Positions 27,894 to 39,865 of a stretch of 64,000 bases of DNA are shown piece by piece. Both the position numbers and the translations under genes were made by a program. Location: the NCBI GenBank assembly GCA_027574665.1, contig CM050653.1:10066664-10130663 (forward strand). Direction: 5' to 3'. Below the pieces are notes generated by a model that was not told the origin of the DNA, did not search any database, and was given only the letters and a program-made list of their open reading frames with translations. Every line of letters begins with the position of its first letter. Position 1 is the first letter of the stretch. The stretch comes from Rhynochetos jubatus (Eukaryota; Chordata; Aves; Eurypygiformes; Rhynochetidae).

Positions 27894-30800
27894 TTGTCAC
27901 CTTCTTACACTTCTTGACCTAAGCCTGATAGTCTCCACCTGTTTCAATATGTAGAGCCCAGTTTATTTTTTAAATAATACTGCATCCAGCTTTTTAAATG
28001 CAACTTCTTGCAACCAACTTAATTTTTAATACACAAAATGGATCCTCATTCTGTGTTTACTGTGGACCTAATTTAAATTCTTCCTATGTTGTACTGTATA
28101 TTCAGAATTTCTTATTTTTGCTGCTGGAAAGATTTTCTTTTCTCTTGAAAGCCCACTTAGTAGGTTGCTCTGAAAAATCTTGTTGTTTACCAATACATGA
28201 TTTGTATGGATGTACAAACCTACTCGCTAGATTTAACAGTTCATCAAGCACAGCAAATTTCCTTAAACTTAAATTTTGGCCAAAACAGCACAAAGTGCTT
28301 AATAACAGAAAAGGTTCTTAATTTTACTAAATGCTAGGCATCAGATGTGCAGTGGGATGAGGTAGCTTTCAAAAACAGGCACTGCTTGATTAAAAGTACC
28401 ATTTCTTCATACAGGAGGGATTAATTTTGAATATTTAGGTATGCCATCCTGTTTAAGTTTCCTCCAGTTGTTTGGGAAAACTAAGATGGAGTTTTTGAAC
28501 CTGCGAAGTCACTTAACTCGTTGGTGCTCTGCTTCAAAGTTCATTGGCAGAATACAATAACTTTGTAATGCTTTTTCTTGGTGCAACCTCCTTTGGGTCT
28601 CTAGTGCATGGCAGTAATTCCAGTGTAATACACTGTAACACAAGTTTCTCTTCAGGTTGCATGGCACCTACCCCTTTCATTTGCCTTTACTGAAGGAGTT
28701 TGGGATTTTGCCTTAGAATGCTTCACGCTTTAAAATTGCCGCAGCTATTGTGGTTCTCGTTTCTTGCAGTACCTTCTGTGTACATAGTGACAGGTGGTGT
28801 TTTATGGTGTGACAAAGCTGCTCTGCAGAGTAAGTGTACATAGCATTTGTAAGATGTACGGTGTATCAACTTGTCATTACTTGAGGGACTGGGTCTTAGA
28901 ATGCTGGAAACAAGACTGGGAAAAGACTTAAAAAAAAAAAAATCATCTCCAAACAAGCCCAAGGGTTTTGTATCTCTGTCAGTGTTGGTGTTCAGCTGTT
29001 CTGTTTTGCTGCCTCCTGCTGTGTGTTAGCTTCAGGTTTAAGTGGAGGTTTGTCTGTTCTATTTAGCTCTGCTTCTGTTTCGCACCATCTCTGGGGTGGC
29101 CCAGTGATAAAGACAGATTTCCTTCCTTTATTTATTTAAATCCGAGTTCTGTTCCTGAATCTGCTACTGTCCTGTTTGAGAAGTGAGCTCGTTTCCGACT
29201 TCGCCTTAGTATAATCTGTGATTGTAGCTGGGTAGTGTTTACCTCTGAGATGGTTGCTTTGCAGAATGAGTGCTACAGCTGTATCGCGCTTGTGGTCAGT
29301 GAACTTTTCAAAAGCACTCAGTGTTACAATACTCAACCTTTTTGGGGAAGCATTTCTTTGTCCTTTTGGAAAATGTGTCTCTTTGGTCGTGATTTTTTGA
29401 TGTCTTAGTATTTAGGCTTACTTTTAAGTCATGATGTTGTCACAGGGTAGTTGCAATATAGACATCAGTAATCTGCTAGTCAGCAGTATCCCAGACTCTG
29501 AAACTTTACTTTTTATTAAGGTAAGAAAAAGCTTGTTTGCACTGTCTGTCTGCTCCCTCTGGTCTGTTTACTTTTGGACTGAGTTGTGACCATAGACTTG
29601 CTTTACTTAGTACTCAACAGTTGAGGTTTTCTGGTTGTTACTGCTTGTCTTCAAGTGATTGTCTTAAGTAAAAAGCCTTTTATCTTCCAACCGAAATGCT
29701 GAAATGGTCCTTACGTTGCAATAGCGTTGTTAGTGTTGCAAACTGTTACGTTTTGAATGCACGATTTTAGCGTGTTTACTTCTTGATCTGCCTTGCTTTT
29801 GGAAAAAAACACCTTGACTAGAGTTGGTTGTTCAGTGAAGTGTACTACTAAAAAGGTAGAGCAAAAGATGGTTGGTTTATGCTCTGCTAGATAGGTCAGA
29901 CGTTCACGAAACAGTAAGCCCCGTTATGGAGATGCTATTGTTGGGTGAAAATAATGTAATTTCTGTGACCACCTGAGCCGTAACCCTGACCTGCACAAGC
30001 TGGCTGCTGACTCACTCAGGGAAACTTCTCAGAAAACTGTGTCCTGGCAGGTGTAGTGCTGGGTTAGGTGTTGCCTTTCTTACAACAGCTGGCAGAAGTT
30101 TAATTGAAAATGCACATGAGTACTGTATCCCCTGCCATGCCTAAAATACACCCCATAGTTTGGATGTGGTGGTACCCAAACCTGAACGCTATGAAGTCTT
30201 AGTGTGAGGTAGATTGCACTGGTGGCCTAAGTGCTGGTTATCTTCCAAATAAAGGAAGCTGAAGTCTTCTGCCTGAGAAGATGTTGGCTTGAAATATCAT
30301 GGTGGGGATTAAAGTATATTTAATTCAGAAGATAAGTAAAAAGTTTTAGTAAAAGGATGCTATTAAGCAGAATTGTCTCTAGTTCTCTGGTTTTTTTAAA
30401 TAATGCTAGCTTTTGCACCATACTGGGTTCATTTAAAAATCACTAAAAATACCTCATTTTTGAGCATCACTTAAAATTGACAATCAAGAAAATAGATTTT
30501 GAGAGGCTTATGGTAATAACTAAACATTTTTTTGCCCTGTAATTTAACCTTTATACTGAATCATAAAGGAGACCAGCTGTTCTTTCAATGTAGCTAACTT
30601 CAAAGGAACTTAATAAAAATAAAAAACCCAAACCCCTGTAGCTGCTGGTTTACAAGTGGTCAAAATAAAGCTGAATCCTTTTGTACCGCTGAATGTTAAT
30701 TCTGCGATTAAACATTAGCACCTAGTTTATTAAGACTACATAAGGATGCTGGTCTTTGACATGGTAGAACATGTGACATGGTACACTGAGTTAGCTTCAG

Positions 30801-32419
30801 GTCCTCCTTTTATTGACTGTTAAAAATCAAATTTATTTGAATGAGTTACTAGTGTGGGAGGGGAATCCAGCCTGGGTGACGGTCATAGAATTCAGATTTT
30901 GGAGCACTCATTCCAGATGGCCACAAGAGAGAATTTATTTTGTCTGTGTCTGTAATCCAGTTGCTTGAAGCTGTTACCAAAACAGCTTAAGATACAAAGC
31001 AGCAGCTCTGGAATAGGATTCCTCTGTCTGGGTTGCAGTCACGAGCTTGTGTGAAATGTGGTCCAGGAGTGAGTTTGCCTAGGAAAAAATCCCCGTAAAC
31101 CTGGAGAGGCTTTGGCATATCTGGTAGAGAAGCTGGGCAGATCCAACCATCTTTCGGTTTCTCTCCAGAAACACGTGCTGTGCCTGTGTTAATTGTTGTA
31201 TCGGAGATATAGAGTAAAATTAACTCATTTATTTATCACACATTTGCATAACTGTCACCATAGCCACCTCTGCTGAACGCTTCCTTGGCATGTAGCTGGA
31301 GTCTGCCCTTTCCAGAAACTAAATCGGAATTTGTTGCCCTGTTGTGACAGTTGCCTTAGAGTACTGTGTCTCACTGGTGTGAAAGGATGTATTCTGCAGT
31401 ATCAGTCTCTGTCACTCTTCTTCCAAAGGGAGCTAGTTTATGATGGTGTAAAATTGCTTTGGACTTCTCTATGAAAGTATTTCAGGAGGAAAATGGAGAA
31501 AACTCATGTAGGAAGGCACAGCCTGTCCTCCAGTCTTGCAGAGGACTAAGCCTTTTGCCTTTAGAGGACTTCAGCTGTAATAATAATACTGCCTCTCATC
31601 AGAAGGCACTGTGGTACTTCGGTGTATTTGGACATGCCCTGTTCAGTAGTCAGTCAGACATTGCCAGGATTAGTCTGCTGATCCCAACATATACATTTCT
31701 TACTACTGGGTGCTTACGGGACATAGTCAGGTCTGTGTCACTTTGGGAACAAAAGGGCATTATTCAGCTCTTCCATACCAACTGGGTGCTGGGTGTTCAA
31801 GAGAGCAGTAAAGCGCTAGAAGTTCACTGAAAGCTGTTTTGGATGCATCTGGTATTGCCTGCGAGCATGAGGAATGTTCTCGAACCTCCTGCCCTCAGTC
31901 TTTGACGGAGCTTCTGGATGAGTGCAAAGAGGAGGAAGATTTCTCTTGAGGAGATTCACCTTCTGAGTTAGGACAACGAGGGTGTTTCTTTCATTAAATA
32001 CCTTGAGTGCTACTTCCATCATTTCTGGGTGTGGATGTTTTAGCCCCGAGAAGAAAGGCAAATCTTAACATCTTTGATTGATAGGCACAGTGCTGCTTCA
32101 CAGTGTGACTTCCAGGGCACAAAACCAGTAAGGGAGAAGCAGGAAACCAACACCTCTTGTTTTGTGCTGTTGACATAAATTTCAGGGACATTTTTCCTCA
32201 TTTGGCCTTTGCCTTTCTCAGTGGGAAAACCTGGTCAGGAGTTATGGCAGTGAACGCAGAAGTGGTGTGCATTTGCCTGTTCTCTGCTGGACCAAGCCCT
32301 GTGCTTGCTGTGGAGGCTTATTTCCCTGCCAGTGCAGGCAGGGGAGGTGCTTCTGCTGCCTGAGGCTGATGTGCCAAATTCCAGTTTGATTCTAAAAAAA
32401 AAATAAATGAGTACACTAA

Positions 32420-32600
32420 GATAAAACTCTGCATATTAAAGGTCACCTTGTTTGGAAGAGGGGTATAAACATTTGTATAAGGCTAGACAAATTCAAATGA
32501 GAAGATAAACATGCATTTTGAACACATGGGTGATTAACTGTTGGAAGAACCTGCCAAGAGAAGTGGTTTCTCCAGCTTTCAGTGTCTGAAAAGACTAGCT
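32420..32600 (+). mobile_element. Possible ancient CR1-type LINE remnant
   Basis: The block 'gggtgattaactgttggaag' followed by 'aacctgccaagagaagtggt' and 'ttctccagc' resembles the old reptile/bird CR1 3' block 'gtgattaaccattggaacaa..ttctccatc'. It is strongly diverged, without a clear 3' end. Tentative. Confidence 0.4.
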
Positions 32601-34382
32601 TTCTGAAAAATGTGCCTTAGTGAGCAGCAAGTGTTTGGGCTCCACAGAGAAGTAGCAGAAACTCAGGAGCCTGGGGCACAGATTGAGATGCAACATAGGG
32701 CACAATGGTCCTTCAGGCCTTTCTTCACAGTCTGTCTTAGCTGCTTCCCTCCCTCTCCTGATGTTTTGACATTAATGCACATGACATACTCTCTTACTAT
32801 GGTTTTGAGACTGGGGGTTGCTTTTGTGGTGAAGGAATTTGAGGGATGGTTGGGGCTGCCTTACCTGTCGGAAGGTTGGCGAGGCAGGGTAGCTGGGAAG
32901 AGAGGAGACAACACTTTCATCTAGGGCATAGGTACTATTGCCTGATGACTGTTGTCCTGAAGCGTTCAGTTTGGGATGCGTAGGTGCCGGGAGTGGACTT
33001 CATGTGGGAGGATACGTTCTGGATCTAGTAGGGTAAGTAGTTGCTTTATTGTAGTGGACAAATGGAGTGTTGAGTGGAGTGACGGGGAGGAACCAAGGCA
33101 AGGGCAGTGATGACTGTCCTAGGGAATCTGATTTGGAATTTGCATTACAGTTAGCCCTTGTACAGCTCCTGTCTGTCTTACAACAGACTGCACAGAGCTT
33201 GAGAGAGTGTATTTCAGCTCCTGAGATGAAGATTAGGAGGTCTCTTGTTAATGAATGTAATGTTATGACAGAGATTCATTTGGCAGAATGAACTATTCAT
33301 TTCCTTAAATGTGGGCAACGTTTTGAGGATGTGAAGTTGTTATTTTTGGTGTGTGTTAAATTTTATGTGGTTAGTAATATGTGTGTTTTGAATTTTGAGT
33401 GACTGATGAAAACCTGGCTTTTTGTTAATTGGATCGTCTTTGGTAGTGTGCTAAATGCCTAAGACTGCAATATGTCAGAAAAATATTTCTACAGGGAACA
33501 GCCAGAGAAGTGACTCCTACAGGGCTTATGTGCATGAAACAAGTAGATGCGTATTTGGGTTTTGTGTACACCCAGAACTGCATTTGTTAATCAAGTTTAT
33601 TTCTAAGAGATACTTGTGGACAGACAAATTCCTGGAATTAGAACTCAGCAGCATTTTGGTCATATAACCATAAAACATAGCTTGGAACAAACCCCAAATA
33701 TTAACTCTTGTGTGGCAAAGTCCTGGTATCTCTAGGTCCTTCCTCATTTTCTGGGGGAGGTACCCTGCTTCGAGAGTGCTGGAATTCCAGATCTGAGTCT
33801 TAGTTCTAGGCTCAGATTAGCCATACTTCAAGACCTCAATATTCAGCCCTTAAAATAGCTTTTGTGCTGTCTCCTTTCAGTACAGATTATGAAAACTGTA
33901 AGGGTTTCACCTCCCAGCAGAGTCAAAGCAGTGTGGCTTCACCAGCATAGGCACAGCTGTAGTGACAAGGAAAAGCAAGTGAGTATATGTGCCGCGGTGC
34001 TCTGCCCTGTTCTGGCTTAAAGGAAGTCTCAGACAGAAATCTTTCTGTAGTTGGCAAAGCTTATAGCCAGTGTGCACCTTGTATGTGCTGACCGTTAGAA
34101 GAAAGCTGCTTCAAAATTAGTTTTTTTTCAATATCTCAGGCCTGTAACTTGTCAAAGCAGAAGAGTTACATACATTTCACCCGTATTTTCCAAGGAACTT
34201 GGAAGTTTTTGAGTTGTATCCCCTGTGGAACCTATTTCAGGGTTAGGAAATGCAATTCTGTTCGCTGCAAAACTCAAGTTGCCTGTTGCCTCGCTGGAAG
34301 AGGCATCACCAGGTGTTCTTAGGTGAAACACAGCCGATAATCAGATAGAAAATGAAAAAATAGATGATAGTTTTTACCACTG

Positions 34383-34505
34383 TGTGCTGGTTTCAGTCAG
34401 AAAAGAGTTAACTTTCTTCCCAGTGGCTGGTATGAAGCCATGTTTCTGAATTTACCCTGAGAAAAGTACTGATAAGGTGTCCAGACAGAGTTAAACCACG
34501 GCACA
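34383..34505 (+). mobile_element. Degraded solo LTR, same avian retroviral family as 8098-8571
   Basis: Begins TGTGCTGGTTTCAGTCAG and runs through GAGTTAACTTTCTTCCCAGT and GGCTGGTATGAAGCCATG, the start of the same LTR family. It finishes with AGTTAAACCACGGCACA, the family's end. Both ends are present but the copy is far shorter than the usual several hundred bases: a broken, old fossil. Sense to DNAJB6. Confidence 0.7.
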
Positions 34506-35471
34506 CTGTTAAGTAAAAAGGAAACTATGTGTACTTTGCTATGCATATTCATATTTTTGAGTTGTTACATCAATGCCAGCTGCTACTACACGGTAAATAA
34601 CTTGCAGTATCTATTGCAAGGAGGGGCAGTCTAAATCGTTTTCAGAGTATTTCTGAAACATTGGTATTGACTTACTTTTGATCCATCTTGAATGCATTAG
34701 CCTGAAAGAATTGGCAGGAAGTCCTGTTGGAAAGGTTAAAAGAAAGTTGAGTAATTTGTCCTGAATCCTACCCAGAGCAGTTTTAGAGCCATTAATCATT
34801 TCTTTATTAACAAACATAACTCTGTCTTGAAAAGTGTCATAGAACAGGAGGTGAATTTTAAGTGCTTTCTAAATAATCGAGAAGATGCTTCTTGTAGTCA
34901 CTCCTTAAAACAAGAAGCTCACCTCAGGGAACTAAACCAGACACACGTGTTCATGCCTCCCTGCTTTTCTTGATGAACCAACTTAAGAACAAAACATTAA
35001 TTGATTACTCTTAAGTGGTTTCTACTCTTCCCTCTCCTCTAGCACTTGCTCTGAGATCATGTATGTGTTTTACTCCCAAAATGTTTATAGAGGGAGATGA
35101 TTACATCCCTGGTAACCCTGTTCGTAGAAGAAGTCACGAAGCTGGGCACATGACTGCGCTGTGTGCTCTGTTGTGGGGTTGGTGCTCGTTGCCCTTGACA
35201 GAATAGTTTCCAATAGCAGAAAGCCTTTTTTTATGAGCGCTGTTTGAGGAGGGAGGGATTTTGCCTTATGCCTCTTGGCTTCTCCTGAAACAGGAGTCTG
35301 TTGTGTTTTCTGGGTGCAGCAGTAAAATCCCTCAAATTACTGTTGTCTCCGGTGTTGAGTATGGACCTGTAAGTGCCACAGAGCCAAGCTAGCAATTTGA
35401 AGTGCAGCTTTAATGCGGGTTAGATGATATATTGCTGATAGAGGTCAGAGCCTCTCCAGTTTCCTATTTTT

Positions 35472-36177
35472 AGAATCACAGAATGGTTTGGGTTGGAAGG
35501 GGCCTTAATGATCATCTAGTTCCAACCCCCCTGCCATGGGCAGGGACACCCTCCACTAGACCAGGTTGCTCAAAGCCTCATCCATCCTGGCCTTGAACAC
35601 TCCCAGGGATGGGGCATCCACAGCTTCTCTGGGCAACCTGTCCCAGTGCCTCCCCACCCTCCGAGAAGAGTTTCTTCCTGATATCTAAATCTCCCTGCTT
35701 TCAATTTAATCCCATTACCCCTTGTCCTGTCACTACAGGCCCTTGTAAAACCCCCCCCTCCCCCAAGCTTCCTTGTAGCCCCTTCAGGTACTGGAAGGTG
35801 CCATAAGGTCTCCCCAGAGCCTTCTCTTCTCCAGGCTGGACAAGCCCAGTTCTCTCAGCCTTTCTTCATAGGAGAGATGCTCCAGCCCTTGGAGCATCTT
35901 CGTGGCCTCCTCTGGACTTGTTTGAACTGGTCTATATCCTTCTTATGCTGAGGGGTCCAGAGCTGGACAGAGCACTCCAGGTGGGGTCTCACGAGAGCAG
36001 AGCAGAGGGGGAGAATCCCCTCCCTCGCCCTGCTGGCCATGCTTCTCCTGATACAGCTCAGGATCCGGTTGGCTTGCTGGGCTGCCAGCACACACTGCCG
36101 GCTCATGTTCAGCTTCTCATCCACCAGTACCCCCAAGTCCTTCTCTTCTGGGCTGCTCTCGATCCATTCTCTGTCTG
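35472..36177 (-). mobile_element. CR1 LINE, 5'-truncated antisense copy with reverse-transcriptase remnant
   Basis: Starts with 'agaatcacagaatggtttgg', the reverse complement of the CR1 3' end. The minus strand further in (about 35860-36170) still translates as the C-terminal part of the CR1 ORF2 protein: [39 protein letters not shown] and [17 protein letters not shown]. It is 5'-truncated at the reverse-transcriptase region. Relatively young, since the frame stays open for about 100 codons, but inactive. Confidence 0.95.
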
Positions 36178-37739
36178 TTTTTGTGACAGTTCTGGCTAAT
36201 CTTCCCTGAAAATACAGACCCTCCAAATTTTCAGTTGAAATTGTGATAGACATGGACACCCTGAGGTCCTAGCTGAACTGTCATCAGTGACTTGCCCAGT
36301 ATATTAGTGTTACAACAGCGTGGGTTTATTTATTGGTGTATCTTCTCAATGGATATTCAGTGCTTTGAAGGCCTTTGCAAAGAGATTCCACCTCCTGGAA
36401 GGTGAAGTTACTGTCTTGGCCTGCTGTAATTTTGTCTCCTGTCCACTACTCAGTCTTGAGTAAGCAACTTTTTCTTTAGAAAAAACATTATTAATTCTTT
36501 TACTTAGTATTTTATAATGTCACTGTAAAAGGAGATAGTTTCTGTGGAGATAGGAGGCTGTATCCAGTACTGGGAGTGGAGTCAAGGTCACGGTTTTAAT
36601 TGGCAAGTGATGAAGTGTTCTCAAAAGTGCAAAGTCTGGGACTTTTTGTGTCAGTCGCTGATTTGCGTGATAACAAACGTAGGTGAACGTCAGTCTTACC
36701 TGCTGTGTGTCTGTTCTAGGTTTCTTTTTGATACCACAGTGCTGACTGCAGGACATTTTCAGGCCCGCAAAGGGAGCAGGAATGATCTTACAAGGCTGAG
36801 GAGAAATGCTGTAGTGTAAATGAAGTTTGACATCTTCAGACTTAGTAACTGGCAGGTGTTTCTGAGGAGGCTTTGAGTTGGCTGCTGTTGAAGAGGGAGG
36901 TGGATTAGCTTTGCTGGATCCTGTGCTTTGGTCTGCCAGTACTACAACATTATCTTTGTAGTTAGAACCTCTGCAGTTTTGATGATGTGTTTGTAAATTG
37001 AGTCCGCTGACAAATACTCGCTTCGATATTCGGAGCTTTCCCTGCCACTACAGGAGATGTGGGTATGTCTGTGATGGGTGATTTTGAGCAGAAGCTCGTT
37101 ATGGCACTTCAGGTGTTGAGTTGTCCTGCCGCGCACTTTCGGTGGGTGCATCCCTTCCATGGGTCCATCCATCTCTCCACTGAGGGCTGGTGAGCATTCA
37201 GGTCTACCTTCTGCAACATGGTGTTCTCCAGCGTCTCTGCCTTCGTGGTAGCTCTTAAATACCCTTTTTTCTGTGGCCCCAGATTCTGTGGTTGGAGACA
37301 GTTGTTACTGTCCTTTGTGCTTTATCCCTTGGATCTCAGAGGTACATTAAAAAGAGGAGAAGGTGGGATGGGGCTGCTGCAGCAACGTAAGATGGGAAGA
37401 GCCGTTGCACTGGGCGTGGGCGGCTCCGGGGTGGCCTTTCCAGGAGGTGTGTGGCCGTGTTGAGTACACCAAGAAGGTACTGATGTTGCTGTTTGAACTC
37501 TCCTTCGGTTTCCAAAACTCACGGAGCTCTCTTGCTAAAACGTTGCTTGTTCCCACTGGATCTCCACAGAAGGAGCGTATAAACTGACTGATGATACTGT
37601 TCCCAGGCACAAAATGCATTGTAAGTATTGTTTTTGGATGGTGGTCACGTTTCTGGGGTTTTCTTAACTGAGAAAATTTTAATGTCTGTGCTCTCCATGT
37701 ATTGGTTATTTTGGTCTGAACTTCAGTTTGAGCAGTGTA

Positions 37740-37815
37740 CGTGGAGCAATTTCTTTTTGTGTGCATAAGTATATGCATGTATGTATATGTGTGTGTACAT
37801 TTGTGTGTAAGCATT
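37740..37815 (+). repeat. TG/TA-rich degenerate microsatellite
   Basis: Alternating purine-pyrimidine runs such as tatatgcatgtatgtatatg followed by tgtgtgtacatttgtgtgt. Imperfect; no other function visible. Confidence 0.7.
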
Positions 37816-39786
37816 TGATTACTGACAGGTCTTGGATTTGAAAAATTACTACTTGTATTCCTAAACTACGGGGCATTTTAACGCACAGGCTGAAAATCTT
37901 GCCTGTGGGTGGGAGAGAAAGATTGCTTGGAAACTCAGAGTTCCCTGATGGATGGGAGATACCAAACAACAAGAAGCGGTACAGCTTGGGAGTTACGGAC
38001 CCCGTAAGGCCTGTGTACAGGTTCCTAATTAAATGCAGTATTTAGTCAAAATTACTCGTGGACTGAAACGTCAGCTTGAAACACCGTTTGTTTCAAATTC
38101 AGACTTCTAATTAGCATGTCATTATTACTGAACTGAAAGCTTAGTGCTGAACAGAATGGCTTAGCGCTCTTGTCAGGAAGATGTCAAAAATAGGCTTGGG
38201 TTTTGTGATGAAGGTTCATAAAACACTCAAACCTATTGACTGGCCAGAAGGAAGCTCCTGTTACTGCGAGCATGTGTCGCTGTCAGGGTAAATTAAAAGA
38301 TGGTGGTCTTTTGGAGCTCTGTAAATCAGGGATATGTGCAGGATGGGAGCTGGGATTTGCTTGCCCTAGTCCTACTAATGCAGGGACGGATGAAGAATGA
38401 ATTGCACGTTGAGGGGTGTAATTGCAGAGGGCGGGTATCTCTTCTCCTTTTTGTAATTAACATGTGAAACCCATAGTGTCCCATTTAAGGCTCAGGGTAG
38501 AAGAGAGGATATTTCTCAAATGATTAACCTGAGAAGATGAGAGCTTACACGCTGAGCAAGGACAACGCGATGTAAAACACAGAGCTTGCTCTTACTGCCC
38601 GTGGCTGTGAGATTTCAACCGCGCTAATGGCCATTTGATGCAAATATAAACTTGGTGATTTTGTGTTTTTGCCAAATTACTATGGAAGTGTTGACAAAAC
38701 AGCTGGGGAAGTAATTCATCACATTTTTCTGAAGTCACTCATCAGATTCTTTTCCCTTTAAATTTAACGGCATGGCTTTTTGCTTTATATATATAAGTTC
38801 TTTCCCTTACGATAATCTGGATTTGCTGTACATTAAGGTTTTGAAGCCTGGTTTAGAGCTGATAATCAATGGAAAAATGTGTAATAAATGTATAATTAGC
38901 AAATTAGGGCTTGCTCAGAACTGCTCTGGAGTTGCTCCTTTTAGTGAGGGCCACTAATGGAAATACAAGGCGTCATCTTGATGCTTTATAACTCTTAAAA
39001 CCGATTGAGTTAAAGGTCTGTTGGTTGGGAAGGTCGCAGAGCACTTTCCCTCTGTTCGCTGCCTGAAGAATCTTCTGATTAGGAGCCAATTTTGCTTGAC
39101 CTGGTGGTGATAACTCCTAGGGGGGTTGGAGGCAAGAAGCAAAGTTCTGTTTCTCAGGGCAGCGAAGGGGCCGTTTTCCTCTGGCACTGCGAGGTTCTGG
39201 AGCGGAAGCATGACATGTGCGAAGGCCATGGGTCAGGTGCCAGAAGAGAGGAGACGCCTCGTGTCTGGGTACGCGATGGAGGACCTGGCCACGCTGCATG
39301 TAGTTGTGCTGCGAGGGTTTTGTTTATTTATTTGTTCCTCTCTAGTAGTGAGTATTAAGTTGCATTGTAAAGGCAGGTTCTTTTTATTTTGCACTTCAAA
39401 ATCCAATTCCAAAGCGAAACGCGAGCTGCACATCTTCCTCCTGGTAGAGGTGAAACCTTGCAGGGCTTTTTGTTTGAGGTTGAAATATGGGGAAGATGAA
39501 AAAAAAACCCTCTGAACGTTGAACCTGGTCAAGTATTTTGATGTCAGAGATACCAATTCTGGAGGAGTGGGGGCCGTGTAAGTCACTGGGATCTGAATCC
39601 CAGCTCACCTCCATGCTGCATAGGGAGAATGCTGGGGAGAGAAGCCCCAAGAGTAGAAGCCCCTGGTGCAGCTTTTCAAGGGGCTCTGACCAACAGCACT
39701 GCAATGAAGTGGCATACAACCTTACTTGCAAGGAACTCTGGGAGAGATCTGATGTGACCCTGGAAAGTGTAGAAAGAATGATTTTT

Positions 39787-39865
39787 TTTTTAAAGTAATC
39801 TCAATTGCTGGGTCTTTTTTGTTGTGTGGGGTTTTTTTTTTAATTTATTTTTCTTTTTCTTTTAA
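39787..39865 (+). repeat. T-rich low-complexity tract
   Basis: Several T8-T10 runs separated by short purine-containing spacers. Simple low-complexity sequence. Confidence 0.8.

Noticed and set aside
35855-36259. A 134-codon minus-strand frame as a host gene
   Set aside because: It is the reverse-transcriptase C-terminal remnant of the CR1 LINE at 35472-36177.
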